From NCBI GenBank assembly GCA_030685235.1, contig MU839157.1:155205-219204 (forward strand): a DNA stretch of 64,000 nt. The letters are read 5' to 3'. Position 1 is the stretch's first letter. The number at the start of each line of letters is the position of its first letter. The notes under the pieces were generated by a model. It had not been told where the DNA came from, did not search any database, and was given only the letters and a program-made list of their open reading frames with translations. Source of the stretch: Copromyces sp. CBS 386.78 (taxonomy: Eukaryota; Ascomycota; Sordariomycetes; Sordariales; Sordariaceae). Position numbers and translations under genes: made by a program. Positions 1 to 9,706 of the stretch are shown piece by piece.

Positions 1-1769
1 TCGCCAACTCATGGGCCACATCGGTCGCCTCCCGCTCCGTCACCTACGTCCAAGCCATGGTCCTCGGTTCCATCATGGAATTCGCCGGTTCCGTAGGTGT
101 GGGCGCCCGTGTAGCCGACACCATCCGCACCAAGGTCGTCGACACCAGTCTCTTCGTTGACGACCCAGGCCTCCTGATGCTGGGCATGGTTTGCGCCGTC
201 GTCGCCTCCTCCGTCTACCTCACCATGGCCACTCGCTTCGGCCTGCCCGTCTCCACCACCCACTCCATTATGGGCGGCGTCATCGGCATGGGCGTAGCGG
301 CTGTTGGTGCCGACGGCGTCACCTGGTGGGGCGGGGGCGTCAATGACGGCGTCGTCTCGGTCTTCCTTGCCTGGGTCATCGCCCCCGGCATCGCCGGTGG
401 CTTCGCGTCCATCATCTTCCTCTTCACCAAGTACGCCGTGCTGCTGCGTCGGAACCCCGTTTACAAGGCCTTCGTCCTGGTGCCCATCTACTTCGGCATC
501 ACCGCCGCGCTGCTCTGCATGCTCTTGTTGTGGAAGGGCGGCAGCTACAAGGTGACGCTGACCGACCCCGAGGTCGCGGGTACCATCGTTGGCGTCGGCG
601 CCGCCTGGGGCCTTTTGATCCTCATCTTCCTGATGCCCTGGCTCTACCGCGTCGTCATCCTCGAGGACTGGCAGCTTCGCTTCTGGCACATCCCTCTCGG
701 CCCCCTCCTTCTCCGCCGCGGAGAGGTCCCTCCCCCGCCTGCGGACGGCTCCGGTGTCGTCAAGGATTATTACGCCGGCCGCTTGACCAAGGAGCAACTT
801 GCCGCTCGCCGTGCTGCGCAAACCGGTGACTCGGAAATGGCCGCCGGCGCCGCCGCCTCGTCCACCGCCGCTCCCAGCACCGACGGCGAGAAGGTCCAGC
901 CCGAGGGCACCACCATCACCAAGGACTCCTCCTCCTCGCACGACCAGAACGAGCCCGCCCAGCCGGCCGCTCCCCCGGTCAAGACCATTGTCGGCCCCCG
1001 CCCTGCTGGTCCCTGGCACTCGCGCCCCGTCCTCTTCTGGTACGTCAAGTGGGCTTTGTTCAGAGGCATCGACCAAGACGTCATCTCCTCCCAAAACAGC
1101 GAGAAATCCCTCATCTCCTCGGACGTCGAAGAGATGCACGCGCACGCCGCCCACTACGACAACAAGACCGAGTACATGTACTCCTTCTTGCAGATCATGA
1201 CTGCCGCCACCGCTTCTTTCACGCACGGCGCCAATGACATTGCCAACGCCATTGGTCCGTACGCCACGGTGTTCCAGATCTGGCAAGACGGCGCGCTTCC
1301 CGCAAAGGGCAAATCCGATGTGCCCGTGTGGATTCTGGTGATGGGTGCGGGTTGTCTTGTGATTGGATTGTGGACGTATGGGTATAATATCATGAGGAAC
1401 TTGGGAAACAAGATGACGTTGCAGAGTCCCAGCAGAGGCTTCTCCATGGAGTTGGGGAGTGCGGTGACCATCATTTTGGCTACTAGGTTGAGTAAGTATC
1501 CATTCCTTTCTCTTGGAATTATTGGAATGGAAACATGATGCTAACGATGGCTTGTTTGACTTACAGAGCTCCCTGTTTCGACTACCCAGTGCATCACTGG
1601 CGCCACTGTCGGTGTTGGTCTTTGCTCGGGCACGTGGAGGACCATCAACTGGCGCCTTGTGGCTTGGATTTACATGGGCTGGTTCATCACTTTGCCTGTG
1701 ACCGGCATCATCTCGGGGTGCCTCATGGGCATTATCATCAATGCGCCTCGCTGGGGCTATGCCGGCTGA
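1..1769 (+). CDS. pho-4: Phosphate-repressible phosphate permease PHO-4, 5'-truncated by window edge
   Basis: High-affinity phosphate transporter of the PiT family (inorganic phosphate transporter, PF01384), a polytopic plasma-membrane protein; family members co-transport phosphate with a cation. Exons are <1..1491 and 1567..1769. The reading frame is already open at base 1-3 (ANSWATSVAS, the end of the first PiT repeat), so the first few dozen residues lie outside the window. The second PiT signature, GANDIANAIGPYATVFQ, falls near 1227-1277. A hydrophilic Ser/Ala/Pro-rich loop (about 720-1130) separates the two membrane halves, as expected. The 75-bp intron (GTAAGT...TTACAG) restores KLPVSTTQC and then a C-terminus ending in NAPRWGYAG. 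I recognise the protein as Neurospora PHO-4 from its overall sequence. It converges on the GNAT gene. No defect is visible. Confidence 0.95.
1492..1566 (+). other. pho-4 intron
   Basis: 75-bp intron with GTAAGT donor, a GATGCTAACG branch-like site and TTACAG acceptor. Removing it joins AGG TTG A with AG CTC CCT and restores the LPVSTTQ motif that PiT proteins repeat in both halves. Confidence 0.9.
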
Positions 1770-2115
1770 GTGCATGCTTCGGATTGGATTGGAGGAATTA
1801 GGTGCCGGTTCTTAAAAAAAAAAGGAGTGAGAGGTAATGGAGGAGGGATGGAGCGACTGACGTCAAGGCCTGGGCGGAACGGTGCTAGGGTGAGAATTTG
1901 CGTCACATTCTTTCGAGCGACGCCGCCGCGGGTGGCTGTGTAGTAGATGGCTGTTGCTTGTGTTTTGTTCTATACTGTCAGGTTGTTATACCCCAAGTAG
2001 TACGCTGTTCTGAAAACCATATCAATTAAACGCTTAGTGAGAACAAAAACATGACAAGCCTCCTTGTGCTCTTCATCGCCAACTTCTGTTCCTTGCCGGC
2101 TTCCAATCAAGAGCC
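1770..2115. other. Convergent intergenic region pho-4 / GNAT gene
   Basis: About 350 bp between two 3' ends. It holds an A10 run at 1815 and AT-rich stretches around 2020-2050 that could act in 3'-end formation. No coding signal or repeat seen. Confidence 0.6.
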
Positions 2116-3099
2116 TCAGTCTCGAAGCCAGGGTCTACGGCCTGATTGCCACTCGTAAGATTCGGGTGAGCTCTCTTGAAATAGGGCAACGTAGTCACTG
2201 TGGCGAATGACACCCGGCTTGGGAGGTAGGACTTTGATCCACAGAGCTCTTTGCATACCCGGCTGTATCTCGCTGTAGTGCCTGTTCAGAAGTTGGAGTA
2301 CAGCCCAAGTGCATCGCAACGGGCTACGACGATGCCATCCCAACACATTCATTCGTTGGAAGTCGTTCTTCTTCAAGAATTTCTCTTCCGGTTCCTTCCA
2401 GGGTTCTTCCATGAAAGCCGATGCGACCATGTAGTCGAAACCTCGTTCCCGTATATCTTGGTCAACCTGTTTCAGAAGCTGACTTCCGACGCCCATCCGA
2501 CGCACAGAAACATGGGTGTAAATGCTGATGTAAAGAACATTATCACGACAGTTTTCTTGGCTCCAGTTGTCCGCTGGACCGCCAGTTGCAACGCCAACGA
2601 TCCATTTTTCTCCACTTGCGAGCTTGGCGATAGCGACCCATAAAGTCCTCTTTCGATAGGCGCCCTCCAAGTGCTCTCTTTCATATGTCCTATGACCGTC
2701 GTGCCACCGCAGCCATGTCCCCAAGTCCACGGATGTCCTCAAGTTCTGCATAGAGGCAGTTTGGACCTTCAGAAGATGAGGAAAGTCTCGTCGCTCACCC
2801 GGGCGGATAGATATGACCATGTCGATATGCTCGGGTTGGGCCGGGAGCAAACCATTGAGAGAGTCGTAAGGAGATGGGCTTGGGGGAGCTCGCGAACCGT
2901 CATCGGCTGGTAGAGGTTGCCGGATGTATTCAGAGTAGATAGGATCGGATAGCCAGGTGGGAGGATCCGAGGTAGGAGACTCGATAGGGGACCGATGAAG
3001 GGCGTGTTGCACAGACGTGTCGACTCGAAGAGCCGGTCGTGCTTGTCGATCCATTGGGGGCAGCGGCGACAGGGTCTCGTCGATTATCGGCACGGACAA
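2116..3099 (-). CDS. GNAT-family N-acetyltransferase
   Basis: 327-residue protein with a C-terminal GNAT fold, which transfers an acetyl group from acetyl-CoA to an amine; the substrate cannot be told. Residues 1-90 are Pro/Ser-rich and probably disordered. A core strand sits at about 93-110 (IDMVISIRPGERRDFPHLL). Motif A, the acetyl-CoA pyrophosphate loop, is VSVRRMGVGSQLL at 198-210 and fits R/Q-x-x-G-x-G/A. Motif B, FLKKNDFQR, is at 241-249. The ATG used is the first in frame; the N-terminus is uncertain because the first 90 residues lack family similarity. Single exon, convergent with pho-4. Confidence 0.8.
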   Translation of the reverse strand: MSVPIIDETLSPLPPMDRQARPALRVDTSVQHALHRSPIESPTSDPPTWLSDPIYSEYIRQPLPADDGSRAPPSPSPYDSLNGLLPAQPEHIDMVISIRPGERRDFPHLLKVQTASMQNLRTSVDLGTWLRWHDGHRTYEREHLEGAYRKRTLWVAIAKLASGEKWIVGVATGGPADNWSQENCRDNVLYISIYTHVSVRRMGVGSQLLKQVDQDIRERGFDYMVASAFMEEPWKEPEEKFLKKNDFQRMNVLGWHRRSPLRCTWAVLQLLNRHYSEIQPGMQRALWIKVLPPKPGVIRHSDYVALFQESSPESYEWQSGRRPWLRD

Positions 3100-4031
3100 G
3101 AGATTGGGCTTTCAGCTGACGTCTCGGCTGGGCGGGTAAAGACTGGAAAGAGAGCACCAGAGGATGTCGTTATTGGCCGGCTAAGGGGAAGTGACAGATG
3201 GATGAGAGAACGGGAATGACGCTGATGATGATGGTGATGGTAATGCCAGATAATCCTGATGATGGTGGTGGTGAGGATGAAGAGCAGAGGAGCAAGGTGG
3301 CAAATATGGCAACTTGACATGGTCCATTTCGTATTGGGAGAACAGGACATTCATTACCAACCACGACGGATTACAGGAAGATGAATAAGACAGCTGCCAT
3401 GGTGACCTTGAGGACCGAAGAGGGAAGCACCAGAAGGAGCTCAGTGTTTACTTGGTGATTGGGGCAAGACCTGGTGTTGATGGATGGTAGGAGGTTAGAG
3501 GATTGGAATGTTGTGTTCTTTCCGTGACTGGGCATGCAGCCGTGTTCCTGCTGTCAAAGTCAATCTCGACGGCTAATGGCATCATTCAATATCTCTCGTT
3601 GCAAGCTTGAGGGTGAAGGAAATGGCATCACGTCGGCGGGTAGTTCATGTTGACTGACTGCCTTCGTGCTTGGCGGACGGGAACTGCTGCTTGGAGAACT
3701 GCGAGAAGCGAGGGACAAGTGACAAAGGAAGGGATATTGCTGACGACCTGGATGAGATGAAGAAAGATGCGCTTGCATTTCAAAATGACAGTTCGAGAGA
3801 AGTTGCTGCAGCTGGTCCGCCGTCATCTTGGAGTTGACAATCATGTCGATGTCGATGTCGATGTCGATGTCGATGTCGATGTCAAAGGACGGAAAGTCGA
3901 CAGTGGAAAGCGACAGACAAGTGACTAAGGTAGAGGGAGGTTGGGAAGGATACGCTTGCATTTTGAGATTGAGACTTCGAGAGGATGTGAGTAGTCGGTC
4001 GTCATCCTGGTGTTGAGTTGAGTTGACGAGG
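3100..4031. other. Intergenic region with hexanucleotide microsatellite
   Basis: Upstream region of the GNAT gene. Short ORFs exist on both strands but none looks protein-like. The only clear structure is the ATGTCG repeat at 3843-3883. Confidence 0.5.
3843..3883. repeat. (ATGTCG)n microsatellite, about 6.8 units
   Basis: Six perfect ATGTCG units plus a partial seventh. It reads as a run of Met-Ser or Ile-Asp in short ORFs, which makes those ORFs look more protein-like than they are. Confidence 0.95.
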
Positions 4032-4040
4032 ACGAAAGTC
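4032..4040. repeat. Left target-site duplication of the 4.0-kb MITE
   Basis: ACGAAAGTC, repeated exactly at 4570-4578 on the other side of the element. Confidence 0.85.
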
Positions 4041-4569
4041 GAGGCGGGCTAGCCACAGACTACCCCCTTCCCCTATAACCAGACTACCTAACCTGTTTGG
4101 GTAGCAGTACAGGGCAAGGGAGCTGGCACATCAAATATTTCTGTGCGTGCCGCTGAGGGAAGCGTCCCTGTCATTCCAACTTCATAGCGAAAATCCCCGC
4201 CAAAACAGGGCTTTGTAATGCAGACCTCCTTAGCCGTACCTGATATGCGAACTCTGTTGATGGTTGAACGTATTTACGGTCAACGGTCTCGTTGGCGGCG
4301 ATGAGGATATTACGTATATGTTCGTTAGCGAGAAGGGTATTTTGAGTATAAGTAGGGTTATCGTCTAGGAGTGCGGCTGGCGCGGCTGTAGGAGGCTCTA
4401 TAGTTGCAAGTAGGCGGGGGTGCTATGGAGGGTGGTGGTGGTGTTGGGAAGCTTGGCGGCTGAAAAGTCACGAAATATGGGATTTATCGATTTTATGTGA
4501 AATCTCTGCTCGAAGAGGTTAGGTAGTCTGGTTATAGGGAAGGGGGGTAGTCTGTGGCTAGCCCGCCTC
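4041..4569. mobile_element. MITE with 54-bp TIRs and 9-bp target duplication (Mutator-like)
   Basis: 529-bp non-coding element. The left end 4041-4094 (starts GAGGCGGGCTAGCC) and right end 4516-4569 are inverted copies over about 54 bp with only a few mismatches in the C-run. The 9-bp sequence ACGAAAGTC flanks it directly at 4032-4040 and 4570-4578. A 9-bp duplication with long TIRs is the pattern of Mutator-like (MULE) elements; the assignment is inference from structure alone because no transposase is present. Not visibly RIP-mutated. Confidence 0.88.
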
Positions 4570-4578
4570 ACGAAAGTC
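4570..4578. repeat. Right target-site duplication of the 4.0-kb MITE
   Basis: ACGAAAGTC, identical to 4032-4040. Confidence 0.85.
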
Positions 4579-4935
4579 GAGTCGAGAGTGGAAAGTGAAC
4601 GGACAAGGATACCACCTGGTCGACAGCTGACAGCGTTGACCCACCCTGCCACCTCCCGTCGAATTCCGGGTGGAGCCAGCAGAGGAATTGCACCCGTGCA
4701 CAGACCCTTTCCCAAGGGGTATTTAATATCGGCCCTCCTCCCCTCCTTCTTAGAACTTTCTTTCCTCTTTTTTTTCCTTCATACTTACCTTGGTCGACTG
4801 CGCGGAGATCAAGAACACCGCGGAGTATAGCGGAAGGCCTGCATTGCACATCGTGGTGCCAGCCGCTATGAATTGTCCTTCGGGGCCGTTCCGGCCGTAA
4901 TTTTTGATGTCAACCCATCATCCGTTTCGGATACA

Positions 4936-4979
<44 letters not shown>

Positions 4980-5789
4980 CTTTTCACTGTGCTTGCTGCC
5001 TACAGGTGGTACCATGGAGAAGAAGCCATTCATGTTGCATGTCTACTGGGGGTTTTGTTTGCATTTGTCTTGGTGGATGCTCGACAGTCGTAAATGCGAT
5101 TGCTGATTGCCTTTGATCATGCTTTTCCTGGATGAATGCGCGATCACATTTCGATTTCGCGGCCAACACGAACGCCATCATGGAAGATAGAGGCTCAACC
5201 ACCTGAACCGCGCTTTTGTTCGGGCAGCTCCCGATCTCCAGGAAAGATAATTTATATTCCGTTAGATCTCGACTGCGCCAGGCAGTTGGCACAGTCCGGG
5301 CTGTGGACGCGTGCAGGTGTTTATGATGGGCAAAATGGCACGCCCGTCGCAAAGCACCAACATTGAAGACGGTCAAGAATTGTTCATTGACGGCCGAAGA
5401 AGGTTGCTGAAGGGAATGGAGGCTGAAAATTGAGGACGCCATATTCTCATATGAAAACATATTTCCTATGGCCCCCCAGATCTAGGTACGAACCAGCATT
5501 TGATGGCGGAGAAGCTCCAAGTGCGGCGTTGCGGGATGCAACCACAGGCAACCTCCATTCACGTTGCGGGATGCACGGGAACGACTCGATTATCACGTAC
5601 GCATACGACGCTGCTCCTTTCTTTCAAGGTGGCCAAAGAAACCAGAGTCTGGAGAAGAAGCATGGAATCCAAGATTTCACACGTTATCAACTGCTCTCGT
5701 TGGCTGGCGGCCAGTCATCCGTATTGTCCGCAAGACAGTACTAAGTAATGTATGGTTGCGGCGGGCGGCTTTGGACCGTGCCGTCGACG
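4579..5789. other. Intergenic region with T42 homopolymer
   Basis: No convincing gene. A 42-base T run spans 4938-4979. A direct repeat of GTTGCGGGATGCA occurs twice near 5529-5571. Short ORFs on either strand have no recognisable family. Remnants of the P450 pseudogene that follows may extend into this stretch but I cannot align them. Confidence 0.45.
4938..4979. repeat. Poly-T tract, 42 bases
   Basis: Uninterrupted T run on the plus strand after ATACACC. Its length may be inexact because of sequencing slippage. Confidence 0.9.
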
Positions 5790-6154
5790 CTAACATTATA
5801 GTTCGAGGCGGATGTGATGCGGATGTGTTTAGGCCTGAGAGGTGGCTGGAAGCTGAAGAAGCTGCTAGACTTGAACTGGAAACATCCACTGCCTCTGCCT
5901 TTACCGTAAAGGGACAACTGGAAGATGCAGGAAGGAGAGTGAGAGAGATGGAAATCAAACTGGGATTGATATTTGGCTATAGACAGTTTGAGTGCGTGGG
6001 GAAAAAACTGGCGATGATGCAGATGAATAAGGTGGTGGCGGAGTTGGTGAGGAGGTGTGATTTTACGGTGTTGAATCCGAGGAGGCCGTGTAAGGTTGAG
6101 AATTCGTTGATGTGGTTCGTCAAGGATTTTTGGGTGAGGGTTGAGAGGAGGTGA
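5790..6154 (+). pseudogene. Cytochrome P450 C-terminal relic, heme loop destroyed
   Basis: The reading frame encodes only the last quarter of a fungal P450: DADVFRPERWLEA (the PERF region), then FGYRQFECVGKKLAMM (the heme loop), then a tail ending in FVKDFWVRVERR. The family consensus FxxGxxxCxG needs glycine where this copy has arginine (GGA to AGA would explain it, a RIP-type G-to-A change), although the heme Cys is kept. No I-helix or ExxR region is found upstream in any frame, so the gene is truncated as well. The C-terminal pattern (FGYGxFxC followed by a tail like KDxWVRV) resembles the pisatin-demethylase type of fungal P450. It converges on an intact, unrelated P450 259 bp away. Exact 5' limit unknown. 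Confidence 0.75.
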
Positions 6155-6413
6155 GGAGTGCCTCGGAAGAGACTTTTGTTGTGACTCTGGAAAAGGCTGG
6201 CGTTTGGAGTTGGATATTGAGAGCCATGGCTACATCTGTCTCCTGGTAGAGAAAGAATAAAGTGAATTCGCGAGAAAGGAAAGATGCCTTGGAACAAACA
6301 AATAACGGTAACTCTCCGTCGAAGGGAGTGCGTACCGTGCACCCCTTTCTACCACAGTCCTACTTTGAACACAAAAAAGAAGAGACAAGAGAAGAGGCAG
6401 ATCTCACAGCTGA

Positions 6414-8151
6414 CTAGCAACTAAACTCCCACTTAACCCCCTCCCATCCCTTCCTCTTCTTCAACACCACCTGTCCACCCTCCAATCCCGGTAGTGGCTT
6501 TGCGGTCTCGCCCCTCTTCGAATCACCCATCCTCAGCTTGTTCTTATCCAAACCCTCAATATCGAACCCAATCGCTAACGCGGCCATCAACGCCAAATTC
6601 TCCGTGAAGGCAAAGTGTCTGCCCGGACACATGTGCTTCCCACCACCAAACGGCACAAAGGCTGCCTTCCTCTGTCTTTCCACCTTCGGACCCAGTTCTT
6701 CCCACATGAACCGACGGGGGTTGAACCCCTCGGCGTCGGCGCCCCAGACAGCCGTGTTCCGGTGGACTACCTTGGCAGGCATCATGACGTTGGTGTCAGC
6801 CATAAGTAGGTAGGAATTTCCCGAGACGGGATCGGTAAGCATTGTGTCCTTGAGCACGCGACGGGCCGTAACGATCTGCGATGCCAGCCGGATCGATTCG
6901 CGGAAGCAGGAGGCTAGAAGGGGGCATCTGGCGTCGAGACCGGCAGCGGGAATGGTGATGGTCCTTGTTCCCATGTCATCACCTGAAAGTTCCTTTTGGC
7001 TGTCGCCAAAGACGGCCAGTAAAGCTTCGGCGCGGATCTGCTGCAAGAGATCAGGGCGCGTCCAGATCTCGGCGATGCACCAGAAAAGAGTGGAGAGGAC
7101 GTTGGTGGTGGCTACGAGGGTGATTGCTACCTCGTTCTTGGCCAGTTCGTCGTCGGGGAGATCGTACTTCTTCAGGAGACGGGTGCGAGCGCGGATGAAG
7201 TAGGAGGTGGACGGGTCGGTCTCGTAGTGGCGCGCGCTGAAGTAGGGAAGAAGTGCGGATTGGACTTTGTTGCGGGCGAGGTAGGCGCGGCGGGCGATGA
7301 TGGATGGCAAGAAGCCCAAAACGAGAGGGCCCATGTGGGATTCAAAGTCCCTGTGACGTTTCGGTGGTGGTGGTTAGCTTGGTAGAAGGAGGAGGGAAGG
7401 GAAAAGAAAAGGTAATGTACCACTGGGCGTCAATGACTCGGTCATCTTTGAACGGGTTGTATGTTTCTCCCCATAAAGCCTTTGACGTGGATCTGCTAAG
7501 AAGTGACTGAAGCCAGAGGAACATGTTGGGAATCTTGGTGCCCTTCTTGGCATCCACATCGTTCAGGGTATCAGCCATGGTCGCAAGCGTGGTGCTGGCC
7601 AACTTCTGGAGGTTGTCTCCCGAGAGCGCCGACTTGAAGACATGTTCCATGTCGCCCATGATGTTCGGGTGCACGCCATCCTTCCCCAAGAGCTTGTCGA
7701 CCGTGCCTTGCTTGACGCCAAAGATACGAGGGACGAAATCAACCATGAAGGACTGCGCGTCCATGTCCTTGGACTTGAGAGCGGCCTGCTGGAGGGGCGC
7801 ATCGAAGATGACGTAGAGCTTCTGGCTACCGATGGGGAGAGTTGCGATGGGCAGGTGGTTTCGCTTGAAGAGCTCGCTGAAGTAGTTGACTTGGTGGTTC
7901 AGCAAGCCAAATAGGTGGCCGATTACCGGAAACTTGGGCTTGATGATGGGTGGCTCGGACGGATCGTGGGGTGGTGAAATGGCGAGAAACAAGTAGGACA
8001 GCAGAACGACGATGCCGCCGACGAGGAACTGGACTGGCGAAGTTTTGCTTTGGACCCAGATCATGGGGATGAGGCCCGTGATGGCGGCGATTCCTGTGTC
8101 GAGGAAGCTCTCGACCTCAGCTACCGTAGTGTCTGCCATGGTGGAGGGCAT
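6414..8151 (-). CDS. Cytochrome P450 monooxygenase (CYP7/CYP8-like)
   Basis: Heme-thiolate oxygenase, membrane anchored. Exons on the minus strand are 8151..7421 and 7350..6414; the 70-bp intron (GTACAT...CACAG) restores DAQWDFESH. The product is about 555 residues, normal for the family. A hydrophobic anchor lies near 40-58, followed by a Pro-rich hinge (60-79). The I-helix region (about 320-331, VATTNVLST followed by LFW) lacks the usual acidic-Thr pair, as in CYP7/CYP8-type enzymes. ExxR is ESIR at 395-398, FNPRRF is at 453-458, and the heme loop is PFGGGKHMCPGR with Cys485. Substrate unknown. It is transcribed divergently from the CorA gene across a 1.55-kb spacer. Confidence 0.9.
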
Positions 8152-9706
8152 TGCCGTGAATGGTCGTTGTGATAGCCAAAAGTAGCAGCTTCAGGCCTGG
8201 CAGGTTGAATCTGGAACCAGGAAAACATCAAGAAGTTGCACGCGCAGAGTTCGGATGCTTTTTGTTGGTGTCCAGGACCGGTGTTGCTGGAGCTTCCTTG
8301 ATTCCCGCCGTGGCAGACTCGGGTGGGCCCGTGGTTGGCATTGTTCTCTTGTCATTGTCGAAAATGGGCATATTTGTTGGCCTGACCTCAACCATCGCGG
8401 CGTGTCAGACAAAGCTGCGGGCCAAGCTGAGCTGCAAGGGCGCAACATGGCGGTAGATGGTTGCGGACATGCCATTTTGGTGGCTGATACTCGCTGGTCT
8501 CGACTCTTGACTGCTGGTCCTCGCGATGTTTCTATCTCGGACAGTCAGTTTGGCATGTTGGTGGTGTTGGGTTGAAGGCTCGCACATGAATGGTTCTGCA
8601 ACGGCGTCGGGTGCCTGCCGGTTAGAGCGGGACTGTCCGATTGATACTACTACAACTGAGACAGCTGAGGACCGAGACGGACTAGTCTAGACCGGATGGA
8701 TTGGATGTGTTACCAACAGAAGGAGTCAACGGAAACTGCCTCGAGATAATCATCCGAGGTGCCTAATAAGTATGTTCGCTGATGTAAGTGTTAAGGTGTA
8801 CCGCAGGACTACTGCAAATTGCTAATAGCAGGTACATGTGCAACATGTCAATGCATCCATTCAGCTCGCACCTGCTCTGGATGCAAGACACGTCACACAC
8901 TAACATCAGCAACGATGGAAGGCGCATTCAGGGTATCATGAAATCCTTGGGTTTCCAATTGGACTCAACAAGAAGTCTTATTCACTTGTCCTCGGCTTAA
9001 GGTATTTCTCTTAACTTCCTTCCGCCAGCCAGTGCTCGACAAATCGCCATGCATTCTTCTTCCCACGGCAGACATCATCACTAGTTGGGCACCAGCTTTG
9101 CCCACGCGAGGCATGTCCAGCAATCGGTCTTTTTGCTGTGCACAAGTCGCTGTTCCCAAAGCGAATCCAAGGCTGCGGTACGTATTCCGATGATAAGCTG
9201 CGAGACTTCTAGATAAGTGCAAATGCTAACCGGCGCCTTCTGTTGGAGCAGGGACAGACATCCAGCCTAAGGGAACGAGGCATCTTGACCGAGACCAGCA
9301 AGGTGGGAAGGCAAGGCACAAATGCGCCGGTAACACGAAAGAAGGAGGAATCAGGGAACCAACAACCCTCTCCCTTGAGGCCAAAACGACACCGGCCATC
9401 CAATCGTTACATCTCCGTTCTCCATCAAGTCCACTATCGCTGCAGCTCAACTTGCGCAACATCACAAAGACACATCAATGTCACAGCCCGAAGCTGGTGG
9501 TATATAAACATCGCGAGTCCCTACAAGCAGTGCTCCCAACATTGCTTAACACCAACCGCCACCACCACCCCCTAAACCTCCGAAGCAACACAGCGTAACA
9601 TGCCACTGTAGCATCCGGGAACAAGCAGCCAACAACCCCGCTGCAACCACAGCAGAACTGCCCAACCTGGCCATATCCAACATCCATCTCGCTGTCCCCG
9701 AAGCAG
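8152..9706. other. Divergent promoter region, P450 / CorA-type gene
   Basis: 1.55 kb without a convincing gene. ORFs up to about 110 codons occur on both strands but contain no recognised motif. It probably carries both promoters and 5' leaders; a TATATAAA-like site lies near 9499, some 200 bp before the CorA-type ATG. Confidence 0.5.

Noticed and set aside
9..1775. 588-codon minus-strand ORF opposite pho-4
   Set aside because: Shadow of a GC-rich gene: its translation is Gly/Asp/Val-rich low complexity and the plus strand matches PHO-4 throughout.
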